A stretch of 44,665 nucleotides of DNA, taken from NCBI RefSeq assembly GCF_017308075.1, contig NZ_JAFKFX010000053.1:1-44665 (forward strand), given 5' to 3'. The translations under genes and the position numbers were made by a program. Within the stretch, counting starts at the first letter, position 1. Every line of letters starts with the position of its first letter. Source of the stretch: Allobosea sp. GTDB lineage: Bacteria > Pseudomonadota > Alphaproteobacteria > Rhizobiales > Beijerinckiaceae. The notes under the pieces were generated by a model. That model was not told the DNA's origin, did not search any database, and worked only from the letters and a program-made list of their open reading frames with translations. Positions 17,223-25,220 of this stretch are shown one piece after another.

Positions 17223-18236
17223 ATGAAGCTTGCATCGCTCACGCATGGCCGCGACGGCCGTCTCGTCGTCGTCTCGAACGACCTGACGCGCGCCACTGAT
17301 GCCTTCCCGGTGGTGGCGACGTTACAGGGCGCGCTGGACGACTGGGCGCGCTGCGCGCCGCGCCTTTCCGACCTCGCCGAGGGACTGGAGCATGGCTCGG
17401 TGCCGTCCTTCCGCTTCCACGAGCACGATTGCGCCTCGCCGCTGCCGCGCGCCTATCAATGGGTCGATGGCTCGGCCTATGTGAACCATGTCGAGCTCGT
17501 CCGGAAGGCGCGGGGGGCCGAGATGCCCGCGAGCTTCTGGACCGATCCGCTGATGTATCAGGGCGGCTCCGATTCGTTCCTCGGCCCGCGCCAGCCGATT
17601 CGGATCGCCAGCGAGGATTACGGCATCGACCTCGAGGCCGAGATCGCGGTCATCACCGGCGACGTGCCGATGGGCGTGAGCCCCGAGGAGGCGCGTGGAC
17701 TGATCCGCCTCGTCATGCTCGTCAACGATGTCAGCCTGCGCAACCTGATCCCGGCCGAACTCGCGAAGGGTTTTGGGTTCCTGCAGTCCAAGCCATCCTC
17801 GGCCTGCTCGCCCGTCGCGGTGACACCGGAGGAACTCGGTTCCGCCTGGAAGGACGGAAAGCTCCATCTGCCATTGCTCGCCCAGATCAACGGCAAGCCC
17901 TTCGGCAAGCCGCAGGCCGGTATCGACATGACCTTCGATTTCGGCGTGCTGATCGCCCATGCCGCCAAGACCCGCCCGCTGGTCGCCGGCAGCGTCGTCG
18001 GTTCCGGCACGGTCTCCAACCGCGACGCCGATGGCGGGCCGGGCCGGCCAATCGCCGAGGGCGGGCTGGGCTATGCCTGCATCGCCGAGCAGCGCATGGT
18101 CGAGACCATCCGCGAGGGTGCGGCCAGGACGCCCTTCCTGCGCTTCGGCGACAGCGTCCGGATCGAGATGAAGAACGCTTCCGGCCATTCGATCTTCGGC
18201 GCCATCGAGCAGGAGATTATGCCCTATGTGCGCTGA
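17223..18236 (+). CDS. Fumarylacetoacetate hydrolase family protein
   Basis: The 337-residue protein belongs to the FAH family, whose namesake cleaves fumarylacetoacetate to fumarate and acetoacetate, the last step of homogentisate breakdown. The metal site is seen in Asp-Leu-Glu-Ala-Glu-Ile-Ala-Val-Ile, followed by Val-Asn-Asp-Val-Ser-Leu-Arg-Asn-Leu and Gly-Thr-Val-Ser-Asn-Arg-Asp near the active site. It is shorter than the roughly 420-residue eukaryotic enzyme, as is usual for the bacterial type. Position 1.3 kb after hmgA makes fumarylacetoacetase the best guess; fumarylpyruvate hydrolase of the gentisate route is an alternative. GGGGAGGA precedes the ATG. It starts the rightward row with MBL, hydroxylase and DUF2783 genes. 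Confidence 0.88.
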   Translation: MKLASLTHGRDGRLVVVSNDLTRATDAFPVVATLQGALDDWARCAPRLSDLAEGLEHGSVPSFRFHEHDCASPLPRAYQWVDGSAYVNHVELVRKARGAEMPASFWTDPLMYQGGSDSFLGPRQPIRIASEDYGIDLEAEIAVITGDVPMGVSPEEARGLIRLVMLVNDVSLRNLIPAELAKGFGFLQSKPSSACSPVAVTPEELGSAWKDGKLHLPLLAQINGKPFGKPQAGIDMTFDFGVLIAHAAKTRPLVAGSVVGSGTVSNRDADGGPGRPIAEGGLGYACIAEQRMVETIREGAARTPFLRFGDSVRIEMKNASGHSIFGAIEQEIMPYVR

Positions 18237-18289
18237 GGCGGCTCCGTCATTTCAAGAGCGCGCATGACGACCAGCTCCGGAACCGCTTT

Positions 18290-18383
18290 GTCATCCCGGG
18301 CTTGTCCCGGGACCGATCGGAGGGAGACGGAGCCTTATGATGGATCCCGGATCAGCGCCGCTTCGCGGCTTGTCCGGGATGAC
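18290..18383. repeat. Dispersed palindromic intergenic repeat (copy 2)
   Basis: The ends are inverted: GTCATCCCGG at 18290-18299 and CCGGGATGAC at 18374-18383. The left part folds as CCCGGG-CTTGT-CCCGGG, and ATCCCGGA in the right half pairs with TCCGGGAT. It has the same GGGC(C/T)TGTCCCG core as copy 1 (15961-16055). It lies between the FAH and MBL genes. Confidence 0.65.
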
Positions 18384-18439
18384 GAGGTCATTTCGAACGA
18401 GCGCAACGCGCACCAGAAAAAGTCTGAAAGGTCCTGACG

Positions 18440-19396
18440 ATGTCCTCCCCCGCTTTCGCCTCCACCGCCGATCTCGGCGAGAAGACCGTCTCCTTCGACG
18501 AGATCGGCAAGGGGGTCTACGCCTATACAGCCGAGGGCGACCCCAATAGCGGCATCGTCGTCGGCGACGACAGCGTGCTCGTCTTCGACGCGCAGGCGAC
18601 GCCGGCCATGGCCGAGCGCGTCATCGCGAAAGTGCGCGAGGTCACCGACAAGCCGGTCAGCCATGTCGTGCTCTCGCATTACCACGCGGTCCGCGTGCTC
18701 GGCGCGCCGGCTTATGGCGCCCGCGAGATCGTCTGCTCGGATGCGGCGCGAGCGATGATCGTCGAGCGCGGCGAGGAGGACAAGGCGAGCGAGATCGGCC
18801 GCTTCCCGCGGCTCTTCCAGGGCGCCGACTCGATCCGCCCTGGCCTGACCTGGCCGACCACGACCTTCTCGCACAACGCCTCGATCTGGCTGGGCTCGCG
18901 CGAGGTCCGCCTGATGAAGCTCGGGCGTGGCCATACCGCCGGCGACATCGTCGCCTGGATGCCGGACACCAATGTGATCTTCGCCGGCGACCTCGTCGAA
19001 TACGGCGCGACGCCCTATTGCGGCGATGCGCATTTCACCGACTGGCCGGCGACGCTCGATGCGCTGGCGAGCTTCGCGCCGGCCGCCATGGTGCCGGGCC
19101 GCGGTGCCGCCCTGACCAACCGGGCGATGGTGGCGGACGGCATCAAGGGCACCCGCGCCTTCCTCTCCGATCTCTTCGAGGCGGTCAGGGACCATGTCGC
19201 GGCCGGCCGCTCGCTGCGCGAGACCTTCGAACGCGTGCACGAGGCCTTGAAGCCGGCCTATGGCGACTGGGTGATCTTCGAGCACTGCCTGCCCTTCAAC
19301 GTCACCCGCGCCTATGACGAGGCCGGCGGCCTCGATCACCCGCGGATCTGGACCGACGAGCGCGACCGCCAGATGTGGCTGGATCTGCGGGGCTAG
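18440..19396 (+). CDS. MBL-fold hydrolase-like protein with altered metal motif
   Basis: The 318-residue protein has the metallo-beta-lactamase fold. The usual His-x-His-x-Asp-His motif reads His80-Tyr-His82-Ala-Val84-Arg85, so both the Asp and the last His of the second metal site are replaced. The other ligands remain: Gly-His165-Thr-Ala-Gly-Asp169 and Phe-Ala-Gly-Asp184. It may bind one metal or act without classical two-zinc chemistry. The reaction is unknown; cluster position between FAH and the flavin hydroxylase suggests a role in aromatic-acid breakdown, for example thioester or lactone hydrolysis. The TAG at 19394-19396 lies 14 bases before the next ATG, so they are co-transcribed. 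Confidence 0.82.
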   Translation: MSSPAFASTADLGEKTVSFDEIGKGVYAYTAEGDPNSGIVVGDDSVLVFDAQATPAMAERVIAKVREVTDKPVSHVVLSHYHAVRVLGAPAYGAREIVCSDAARAMIVERGEEDKASEIGRFPRLFQGADSIRPGLTWPTTTFSHNASIWLGSREVRLMKLGRGHTAGDIVAWMPDTNVIFAGDLVEYGATPYCGDAHFTDWPATLDALASFAPAAMVPGRGAALTNRAMVADGIKGTRAFLSDLFEAVRDHVAAGRSLRETFERVHEALKPAYGDWVIFEHCLPFNVTRAYDEAGGLDHPRIWTDERDRQMWLDLRG

Positions 19397-19410
19397 GGCG
19401 CGAGGGGCCG

Positions 19411-20991
19411 ATGCAGCCCTTCCGCCAATTTGCCTATCGCCGCAGTCCTGACCAGGACGCGGCCATGCCGGTGAAGCGCCCGGTGGTCGTGGTGGGGGCG
19501 GGCCCGGTCGGGCTGACCCTGGCGCTCGACCTCGCGCGCCGCGCCGTGCCGGTCGTACTGATCGATGATGCCGACCGGATCGGCGAGGGTTCGCGCGCGA
19601 TCTGCTTCGCCAAGCGCACGCTCGAGATCTTCGACAGGCTCGGCCTCGCGCAGGCGATGGTCGAGAAGGGCGTCACCTGGCAGAAGGGCATGGTCTTCCG
19701 TGGCGAGGCCGGGCTCTACGAGTTCGATCTCCTGCCCGAGGGCGGCCACAAGCAGCCTGCCTTCATCAACCTCCAGCAGTTCCATGTTGAAGCGGCGCTG
19801 GTCGACGCCGTGCTCGCCGAGCCTTTGGTCGATCTGCGTTGGAGCAACCGGCTGATCGGGCTCGCCAACCGCGAGGGTGGTGTCGCGCTCGGCATCGCGA
19901 CGCCTGAGGGCGAGTACACGCTTCACGCCGACTGGCTGATCGCCTGTGACGGCGCCCGCTCGCCGAGCCGCGACATGCTCGGCCTGGAGTTTCGTGGCGA
20001 GGCCTTCGAGGACCGCTTCCTGATCGCCGATGTGACGATGCAGGCGCCGTTCCCGACCGAGCGCTGGTTCTGGTTCGATCCGCCTTTCCATTCCGGCCAG
20101 TCGGCCTTGCTGCACAAGCAGCCGGACGATGTCTGGCGCATCGACCTGCAGCTCAGCCCCGATGCCGATCCCGAGCATGAGAAGCGCCCGGAGATCGTAC
20201 GCCCCCGGATCGAGCGCATGCTCGGCCATGCCGAATTCGCCTTGGAATGGGTCTCGGTCTATCGCTTCCAGTGCCGCAGGCTCGATAAGTTCCTGCACGG
20301 GCGCGTGATCTTCGCCGGAGACGCCGCTCATCAGGTCTCGCCTTTCGGTGCGCGCGGCGCCAATTCCGGCATCCAGGACGCCGACAATCTCGGCTGGAAG
20401 CTGGCGCTCGTCCTGCAGGGCAGGAGCCCGGTTTCGCTGCTCGAAAGCTATGACGGCGAGCGAGGCGCGGCCGCCGACGAGAACATCCTGAACTCGACGC
20501 GCGCGACCGATTTCATCGCGCCGCGCTCGCCCGGCGAGCGTCTGCTGCGCGCTGCCGCCCTGTCGCTGGCGCCGCTCGCTTCCTTCGCCCAGCGTTTCGT
20601 CAATTCCGGCCGGCTCTCCTTGCCGAGTGCCTATGCGGATTCGCCGCTCTCGACGCCGGATTCCGATTGGGAGGGAGGCCTGCCGCCGGGAGCCCCGTTC
20701 CTCGATGCGCCGCTGTCCGGTTGGGCAGGGGGCGCTGCCTGGCTGAGCGAGGCGCTGCGGTCGGGCAGGCCCGTGATCATTGGCGAGGGGGCCTCGCGCC
20801 TTGCCTCGCCGGGAGTGGTAGCGGTCGAGCCGGCTGCGGATACGAGCGATATCCTCAGGCGGCGCTATGCGCTCGCACCCGGCGATGCCGTCGTTCTGCG
20901 GCCGGACGGTCATGTTGCGGCCCGGTTCCATGCCGCAAGCCCGGCCGAAATCGCCATCGCCATCGAAAGGCTGGAGGGTCGCGCTTCATGA
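19411..20991 (+). CDS. FAD-dependent aromatic hydroxylase (class A monooxygenase)
   Basis: The 526-residue flavoprotein carries Val-Val-Val-Val-Gly-Ala-Gly-Pro-Val-Gly-Leu (FAD-binding, 25-35) and the second FAD motif Ile-Phe-Ala-Gly-Asp-Ala-Ala-His-Gln-Val-Ser-Pro-Phe-Gly-Ala-Arg-Gly in the middle, with a C-terminal thioredoxin-like tail as in MhpA/PheA-type hydroxylases. Such enzymes use NAD(P)H and oxygen to hydroxylate phenolic rings. In a homogentisate cluster a 3-hydroxyphenylacetate 6-hydroxylase-type role would supply homogentisate; this is inference. GAGGGG precedes the ATG at 19411, while the in-frame ATG at 19375 lies inside the previous gene. Its TGA overlaps the ATG of the DUF2783 gene. 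Confidence 0.87.
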   Translation: MQPFRQFAYRRSPDQDAAMPVKRPVVVVGAGPVGLTLALDLARRAVPVVLIDDADRIGEGSRAICFAKRTLEIFDRLGLAQAMVEKGVTWQKGMVFRGEAGLYEFDLLPEGGHKQPAFINLQQFHVEAALVDAVLAEPLVDLRWSNRLIGLANREGGVALGIATPEGEYTLHADWLIACDGARSPSRDMLGLEFRGEAFEDRFLIADVTMQAPFPTERWFWFDPPFHSGQSALLHKQPDDVWRIDLQLSPDADPEHEKRPEIVRPRIERMLGHAEFALEWVSVYRFQCRRLDKFLHGRVIFAGDAAHQVSPFGARGANSGIQDADNLGWKLALVLQGRSPVSLLESYDGERGAAADENILNSTRATDFIAPRSPGERLLRAAALSLAPLASFAQRFVNSGRLSLPSAYADSPLSTPDSDWEGGLPPGAPFLDAPLSGWAGGAAWLSEALRSGRPVIIGEGASRLASPGVVAVEPAADTSDILRRRYALAPGDAVVLRPDGHVAARFHAASPAEIAIAIERLEGRAS

Positions 20992-21191
20992 CCGAGCCCG
21001 TCGCTCTTGCGCGCGAAGCCCGCTTCGCCGATCCCGATGCCGCCTATCGCCTGCTGGCCGAGGCGCATCGCGATCTCGACGAACGGGAGAGCGCCGCGCT
21101 GAATGCGCGGCTGGTGCTGATCCTCGCCAACCAGCTCGGCGACCTCGCCCTGCTGCGCGAGGCCGTGGCGCTGGCACGGCAAGCACGATAA
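20988..21191 (+). CDS. DUF2783 small protein
   Basis: A 67-residue, mostly helical acidic protein with Phe-Ala-Asp-Pro-Asp-Ala-Ala-Tyr-Arg-Leu-Leu near the start and Leu-Asn-Ala-Arg-Leu-Val-Leu-Ile-Leu-Ala-Asn-Gln-Leu-Gly-Asp, matching what I recall of DUF2783. The start overlaps the hydroxylase stop in an ATGA arrangement, so translation is coupled. Genes of this family often follow flavin hydroxylases of aromatic pathways; a role as an assembly or activity partner of the hydroxylase is plausible but unproven. Confidence 0.8.
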   Translation: MTEPVALAREARFADPDAAYRLLAEAHRDLDERESAALNARLVLILANQLGDLALLREAVALARQAR

Positions 21192-21229
21192 CGTCGGCGC
21201 GGACCACGGATTCCGGAGCCGGCCGCCAG

Positions 21230-21763
21230 ATGGACGATCTCGCGCCTTTCTACCCGACGCTGATCCCGCTCGCCTTCTTCTTCTGGGGGCCGGCGCTGGT
21301 GATGCTGCTGTTCTGGCTGGTCGGGCTCTGGGCCCGCAGGATCGGTGTCGCCCGCGCTTTGGAGAGCGACTGGGACGGCTTCAGCAAGGACGATGTCGAA
21401 AAGCTCTTCGCCGCCTATGGCGAGCGGCTCCGCGCCGCCTATCGTTACAAGCTTCTGCCGGCCGATGCGGCGGTCGCCCTGACCTATGCGATCGTCGGAG
21501 GCGTCCTCATCGCAGGCCTGTCGATGCGCGGCTATCCCTGGTGGGTGGCGGCTCTCTGTGGTGGTGGCTGGCTCTTCGGCGGGCTCTGCGACATTGCCGA
21601 GAACCTCGCCGTCGCCCGTCTGCTCGACCGCTATCCGAGGGTCGAGGAGGGTACGGTCGCCTTCGCGAGCGGCTTCACGCGCATCAAGCTCGTGCTGTTC
21701 GCGCTCGGCGTGGTCGGAGCGATCGTCGCCGCCTATCTCGCCTTCAAGCCGCTGGCGGTCTGA
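21230..21763 (+). CDS. Membrane protein of unknown function
   Basis: The 177-residue product has a strongly hydrophobic span at about 12-35, a cytosolic amphipathic middle (about 38-80), and three further spans (about 82-100, 104-122 and 150-172). No family was recognised. The ATG at 21230 was chosen because the preceding frame only overlaps the hydroxylase gene in another frame; GGAG lies 11 bases upstream. It follows the DUF2783 gene by 38 bases and might be in the same transcript, but nothing ties it to aromatic metabolism. Confidence 0.7.
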   Translation: MDDLAPFYPTLIPLAFFFWGPALVMLLFWLVGLWARRIGVARALESDWDGFSKDDVEKLFAAYGERLRAAYRYKLLPADAAVALTYAIVGGVLIAGLSMRGYPWWVAALCGGGWLFGGLCDIAENLAVARLLDRYPRVEEGTVAFASGFTRIKLVLFALGVVGAIVAAYLAFKPLAV

Positions 21764-21869
21764 AAGCCGCGCCTGCGCGAGCCTGCCTGGCACGTTGCAC
21801 TGGCGCGAAACCCCGGGCCATCCCATATCCTGTCGGCCTTCGGGCGATGCAGAGTCGGGAGAATTGTGA

Positions 21870-22388
21870 ATGCGGTTTCGTCGTCATGTCCTGTCCGTGC
21901 TGGCCGCGTTCGCCCTCGGAGGCGCCGCGCTTGCCCCGGCCCAGGCCCAGGAGGACCTGATTTTCCGCAAGTCGACGGTCTGGAAGATGATGACCCCGGA
22001 CGACAAGCTGGCCGTCTACGGCGTCGACGATCCCGTGGTCGAGGGCGTCGCCTGCCACTACACCGTGCCCGAGAAGGGCGGTGTCTCCGGCATGTTCGGC
22101 GTCGCCGAGGAGGTCTCCGACGTTTCGCTCTCCTGCCGTCAGATCGGCCCGATCAAGTTCAAGGAAAAATTCTCGCAGGGCGATGTCGTCTTCCGAGAGC
22201 GCCGCTCGTTGATCTGGAAGAAGATGCAGATCGTGCGCGGCTGCGATGTCAAGCGCAACGTGCTGATCTATATGGTCTACACCGACAAGCTGATCGACGG
22301 CTCGCCGCAGAACTCGACTTCGAGCGTGCCGATCATGCCCTGGGGCGGCAATGGCGAGATCGCCAAATGCGCGGAATGGGTGCGCTGA
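21870..22388 (+). CDS. CreA family secreted protein
   Basis: The 172-residue precursor has a signal peptide ending Ala-Gln-Ala-Gln near residue 27. The mature protein contains Asp-Asp-Pro-Val-Val-Glu-Gly-Val-Ala-Cys-His-Tyr and Cys-Arg-Gln-Ile-Gly-Pro-Ile, the usual landmarks of CreA proteins, and ends with a conserved-type Trp. The family is periplasmic with no known function. CGGGAG lies about 9 bases upstream of the ATG. It is convergent with the next gene, 25 bases apart. Confidence 0.88.
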   Translation: MRFRRHVLSVLAAFALGGAALAPAQAQEDLIFRKSTVWKMMTPDDKLAVYGVDDPVVEGVACHYTVPEKGGVSGMFGVAEEVSDVSLSCRQIGPIKFKEKFSQGDVVFRERRSLIWKKMQIVRGCDVKRNVLIYMVYTDKLIDGSPQNSTSSVPIMPWGGNGEIAKCAEWVR

Positions 22389-22413
22389 GGCTGGTTTGGG
22401 CGCGGAGCGACTT

Positions 22414-22776
22414 TTAGCGCGGCGAGTATGTGCCGACATAGTTGCAGTTGGCGCCGTGGAAGAGCGAGCACTGGCCGCTTTCGGACACCTCGATGCCGCG
22501 GCCCTTGCGGCGGATCTCCAGCCGGCAGACCTCGCCATCCTCTTTCGCTTCGGCGACGAGCCGGTCGCCCTGAAGGCGGCCGCGTGCGGAGATCACGCCG
22601 ACGCAGCGACTGCTTGATATCTCGGCATCGACCTTGAACAGGCCAGAGCCCGTTGAGCGGATCGTCATGCTGTTGGCCGGCGTACGGTAGCGGCCTTCGA
22701 AGGCCAGGGCGGGCAGGAGGCTCGCCAGGATGAAACCGGCGACGAGTCCCGGATGGGTCAGTGCTGAATGAGGCAT
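22414..22776 (-). CDS. Small secreted protein, unknown
   Basis: The 120-residue precursor has a signal peptide (about residues 1-25, Leu-Pro-Ala-Leu-Ala). The mature part is basic with four cysteines (near 57, 83, 101 and 109), likely two disulfides, in a beta-rich small domain. AGGGAG lies eight bases before the ATG at 22776. No family was recognised. It sits convergent with creA and 89 bases downstream of another small secreted protein gene on the same strand, so the two may share a transcript. Confidence 0.7.
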   Translation of the reverse strand: MPHSALTHPGLVAGFILASLLPALAFEGRYRTPANSMTIRSTGSGLFKVDAEISSSRCVGVISARGRLQGDRLVAEAKEDGEVCRLEIRRKGRGIEVSESGQCSLFHGANCNYVGTYSPR

Positions 22777-22864
22777 GGCCGACGCTCCCTGCTACGGGCC
22801 GGGTCGATCCGCGGCCGCTCAGGTTAGCGCTTGCCTCGCTCTGGGGAAAACTCGCCCGGAGGGG

Positions 22865-23191
22865 TCAGTGCCCGCAGGTGATGACGAGCGGCCGCTCGGT
22901 CTCGCTTTGGGTCGAGGCCCTGACCGCACCGGTGAAATCCTCGGCCGAGGCGACGCCGTAGGCCTTGGCGATACGGTGGCCCTGCGCCTCGCACCAGGCA
23001 TTGGCGACGATCTGGCCGCATTCGGCCTTGCTGGCGATGCAGTCGGCGACGCCATAGCCGTCGCTGGCGGGGATCAGATAGGTACGCTCGGGCTTGGGGG
23101 CGGCGACGGTGCCGGAGGTGGGAACCACGGCGAGCGAGAGCCCAGCTCCGATGATGCCGAACAAACCGACCAGAGCCACTGCGCGGCGCAT
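22865..23191 (-). CDS. Small secreted Cys-containing protein, unknown
   Basis: The 108-residue precursor begins with a basic N-terminus and a hydrophobic core (about 4-22), a signal peptide or anchor. The mature region has Tyr-Gly-Val-Ala-Asp-Cys-Ile-Ala-Ser-Lys-Ala-Glu-Cys-Gly, a further Trp-Cys-Glu-Ala-Gln-Gly and a final Ile-Thr-Cys-Gly-His, giving four cysteines. The ATG at 23191 is preferred because AGGGA lies seven or eight bases upstream; in-frame ATGs at 23233 and 23296 lack this. I do not recognise the family. It is divergent from cysS across about 400 bases. Confidence 0.7.
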   Translation of the reverse strand: MRRAVALVGLFGIIGAGLSLAVVPTSGTVAAPKPERTYLIPASDGYGVADCIASKAECGQIVANAWCEAQGHRIAKAYGVASAEDFTGAVRASTQSETERPLVITCGH

Positions 23192-23587
23192 GATATTTTC
23201 CCTGAGCTTCGACGAGCTCTGAACCTTCGACATCACAGCTTGGTTCCGAATGCTTAAAATACGGTGAAGTGCGGTCAGCTTTGTTGCAGTGCACAAGGGG
23301 AGGGCGCTTGTGGCGGGATTGCGGCAGCCAGAGCCGGAATCGCTGGACAGGGGGCTGCGAGCGGCACTTCGGCGCAGGAGCGTTGCAGCGCTGCCACTTG
23401 ACGTAAGCGCACGCCGCAGGCATTCACGAGCATGATGACGCGAGCCCTCGCCATTATCTGCATTATTTGCCGCTAGCTTTCGCTGGCCGGCTGCTCACGT
23501 CCTCGTCCCAACGAAAAGACAGACAGCGCCCCGGCCAGCGGCCTGGATACGCCTTCTTTGTCGCCTTTTCGTCAGGATACCGGATCG
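23192..23587. other. Gene-free divergent region upstream of cysS
   Basis: This stretch lies between the 5' ends of the secreted-protein gene and cysS and holds no supported gene. It contains the perfect palindrome GCAGCGCTGC at 23385-23394 and a TTGACG at 23398-23403 that could be a -35 element facing cysS, but the hexamer 17 bases on (CATTCA) is a poor -10. No riboswitch or T-box structure was recognised. Confidence 0.4.
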
Positions 23588-25057
23588 ATGCAGCCCAATC
23601 TCAGGCTCTACAATACGCTGACGCGGACCAAGGAGGCTTTCGCCCCGGTCGATCCGGCAAATGTCCGCATGTATGTCTGCGGCCCGACGGTCTATGACTA
23701 CGCCCATATCGGCAATGCCCGGCCGGTCATCGTCTTCGACGTGCTCTACCGGCTGCTGCGGCATCTCTATGGCGAAGCCCATGTGCGCTATGCCCGCAAC
23801 CTCACCGACGTCGACGACAAGATCAATGCGCGCGCCGCGCGCGATTATCCCGACCTGCCGCTGAACCAGGCGATCGCCAAGGTCACTGAGACGACGACGG
23901 CGCAGTTCCACGCCGATGTCGATGCGCTCGGCAATCTGCGGCCCGACGACGAGCCGCGCGCCACCGGCCATATCGAGGAGATGAAGGCGATCATCGAGCG
24001 GCTGATCGCCCGCGGCGTCGCCTATGTCGCCGAGGAGCATGTGCTCTTCCACGTCCCGGCGGTCGCCGGGATGAAGCAGGCGCCGCGCTATGGCTCGCTC
24101 GCCCGCCGCTCGCTCGACGAGATGATCTCCGGCGCCCGCGTCGATGTCGCACCCTACAAGCGCGACCCGATGGACTTCGTGCTCTGGAAGCCGAGCCGCG
24201 AGGGCATCGATCCCGGCTGGCCGTCGCCGGCCGGCATCGCGACGCCGGGCCGTCCCGGCTGGCACATCGAATGCTCGGCCATGTCGATGAAAGCGCTGCT
24301 CGAGCCCTTCGGCGGCGGCCTTTCCTGCGACGATCCCGCGAAGAACGTCTTCGACATCCATGGCGGTGGCATCGACCTCGTCTTCCCGCATCACGAGAAC
24401 GAGCTGGCGCAGTCCTGCTGCGCCTTCGGCGGGGAGGGCGGCGCGCCGCTGATGGCGAACTACTGGATGCACAACGGCTTCCTGCAGGTCGAAGGCGAGA
24501 AGATGTCGAAGTCGCTCGGCAACTTCGTCACGATCAACGAACTGCTCGCGACGGAGACGTTCGGCGGCCGCACATGGCCGGGCGAAGTGCTCAGGCTCGC
24601 CATGCTGCGCACCCACTACCGCCAGCCGATCGACTGGACGGTGAAGGCGCTGGAGGAAGCGGAGAGGACGCTGCTCGACTGGTCCGCGGCCGCTGGCGAC
24701 AGCACGGCCGGGAAGGTCCCGGCTGCCGTGCTCGATGCCCTGTCGGACGATCTCAACACCTCGCAGGTGCTCGCCGAGCTGCACGCGCTGCGCAAAGCCG
24801 GTGACTTCGCCGGGCTGAAGGCGAGCCTCGATCTGCTCGGCATCGCGCTGCCGCAGGTTGCGACGACGCAGATCGATCCCGCCCTGCGCGCGAACGTTGA
24901 GGCCTTGATTGCTGCCCGCCTTGAGGCCCGGCGCGCTAAGAACTTCGCCGAATCCGACCGCATCCGCGACGAGCTTGCCGCCATGAGTATCGCGCTCAAG
25001 GACGGCAAGGACCCGGCGACCGGCGAACCCGTCACCACATGGGAGGTGAAGCGGTGA
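23588..25057 (+). CDS. cysS: Cysteine--tRNA ligase
   Basis: The 489-residue class I synthetase charges tRNA-Cys. The N-terminal motif Tyr-Val-Cys31-Gly-Pro-Thr-Val-Tyr-Asp-Tyr-Ala-His-Ile-Gly-Asn (HIGH at 40-43) carries the zinc-ligand cysteine; Cys229 in Trp-His-Ile-Glu-Cys and Phe-Pro-His-His-Glu-Asn-Glu at 266-272 supply the rest of the zinc site. KMSKS is Lys-Met-Ser-Lys-Ser at 305-309. The C-terminal helical anticodon domain is present. The ATG at 23588 begins the conserved Leu-Tyr-Asn-Thr-Leu-Thr start; an ATG-less extension to 23558 is unsupported. A 37-codon ORF and cimA follow on the same strand. Confidence 0.96.
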   Translation: MQPNLRLYNTLTRTKEAFAPVDPANVRMYVCGPTVYDYAHIGNARPVIVFDVLYRLLRHLYGEAHVRYARNLTDVDDKINARAARDYPDLPLNQAIAKVTETTTAQFHADVDALGNLRPDDEPRATGHIEEMKAIIERLIARGVAYVAEEHVLFHVPAVAGMKQAPRYGSLARRSLDEMISGARVDVAPYKRDPMDFVLWKPSREGIDPGWPSPAGIATPGRPGWHIECSAMSMKALLEPFGGGLSCDDPAKNVFDIHGGGIDLVFPHHENELAQSCCAFGGEGGAPLMANYWMHNGFLQVEGEKMSKSLGNFVTINELLATETFGGRTWPGEVLRLAMLRTHYRQPIDWTVKALEEAERTLLDWSAAAGDSTAGKVPAAVLDALSDDLNTSQVLAELHALRKAGDFAGLKASLDLLGIALPQVATTQIDPALRANVEALIAARLEARRAKNFAESDRIRDELAAMSIALKDGKDPATGEPVTTWEVKR

Positions 25058-25106
25058 ACCGCGACCGCACCTCCCGGATCGACGAAAACCAAGAAGGAAG
25101 AAGCGC

Positions 25107-25220
25107 ATGAACCCGCCCCGTATTCGCCCCGCCGGCTCGCTCTCGATCGCGATGAAGCTCGTCATGCTCGCCATGGTGATGCCGAAGGTGCTGCGCTATC
25201 GCCTGAGAGCCCGGCGATGA
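25107..25220 (+). CDS. 37-residue basic hydrophobic microprotein between cysS and cimA
   Basis: An ATG at 25107, preceded by AAGGAAG about seven bases upstream, opens a 37-codon frame ending in TGA at 25218-25220. A hydrophobic helix rich in Met, Leu and Val (about residues 13-29) is flanked by Arg/Pro at the start and an Arg-rich tail (Arg-Tyr-Arg-Leu-Arg-Ala-Arg-Arg), consistent with a small membrane-associated peptide. The stop overlaps the cimA start (ATGA), so it may serve to couple cimA translation. No family is recognised. A leader-peptide role is possible but no run of codons for isoleucine or branched amino acids is evident. Confidence 0.55.
   Translation: MNPPRIRPAGSLSIAMKLVMLAMVMPKVLRYRLRARR

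Noticed and set aside
15895-17226. 443-codon rightward frame opposite the TRAP binding protein
   Set aside because: Antisense shadow of the DctP gene, with no recognisable motif.
19393-20931. 512-codon leftward frame opposite the flavin hydroxylase
   Set aside because: Antisense shadow; the hydroxylase has complete FAD motifs in the other strand.
23495-25174. 559-codon leftward frame opposite cysS
   Set aside because: Antisense shadow of a complete cysteinyl-tRNA synthetase with all motifs.
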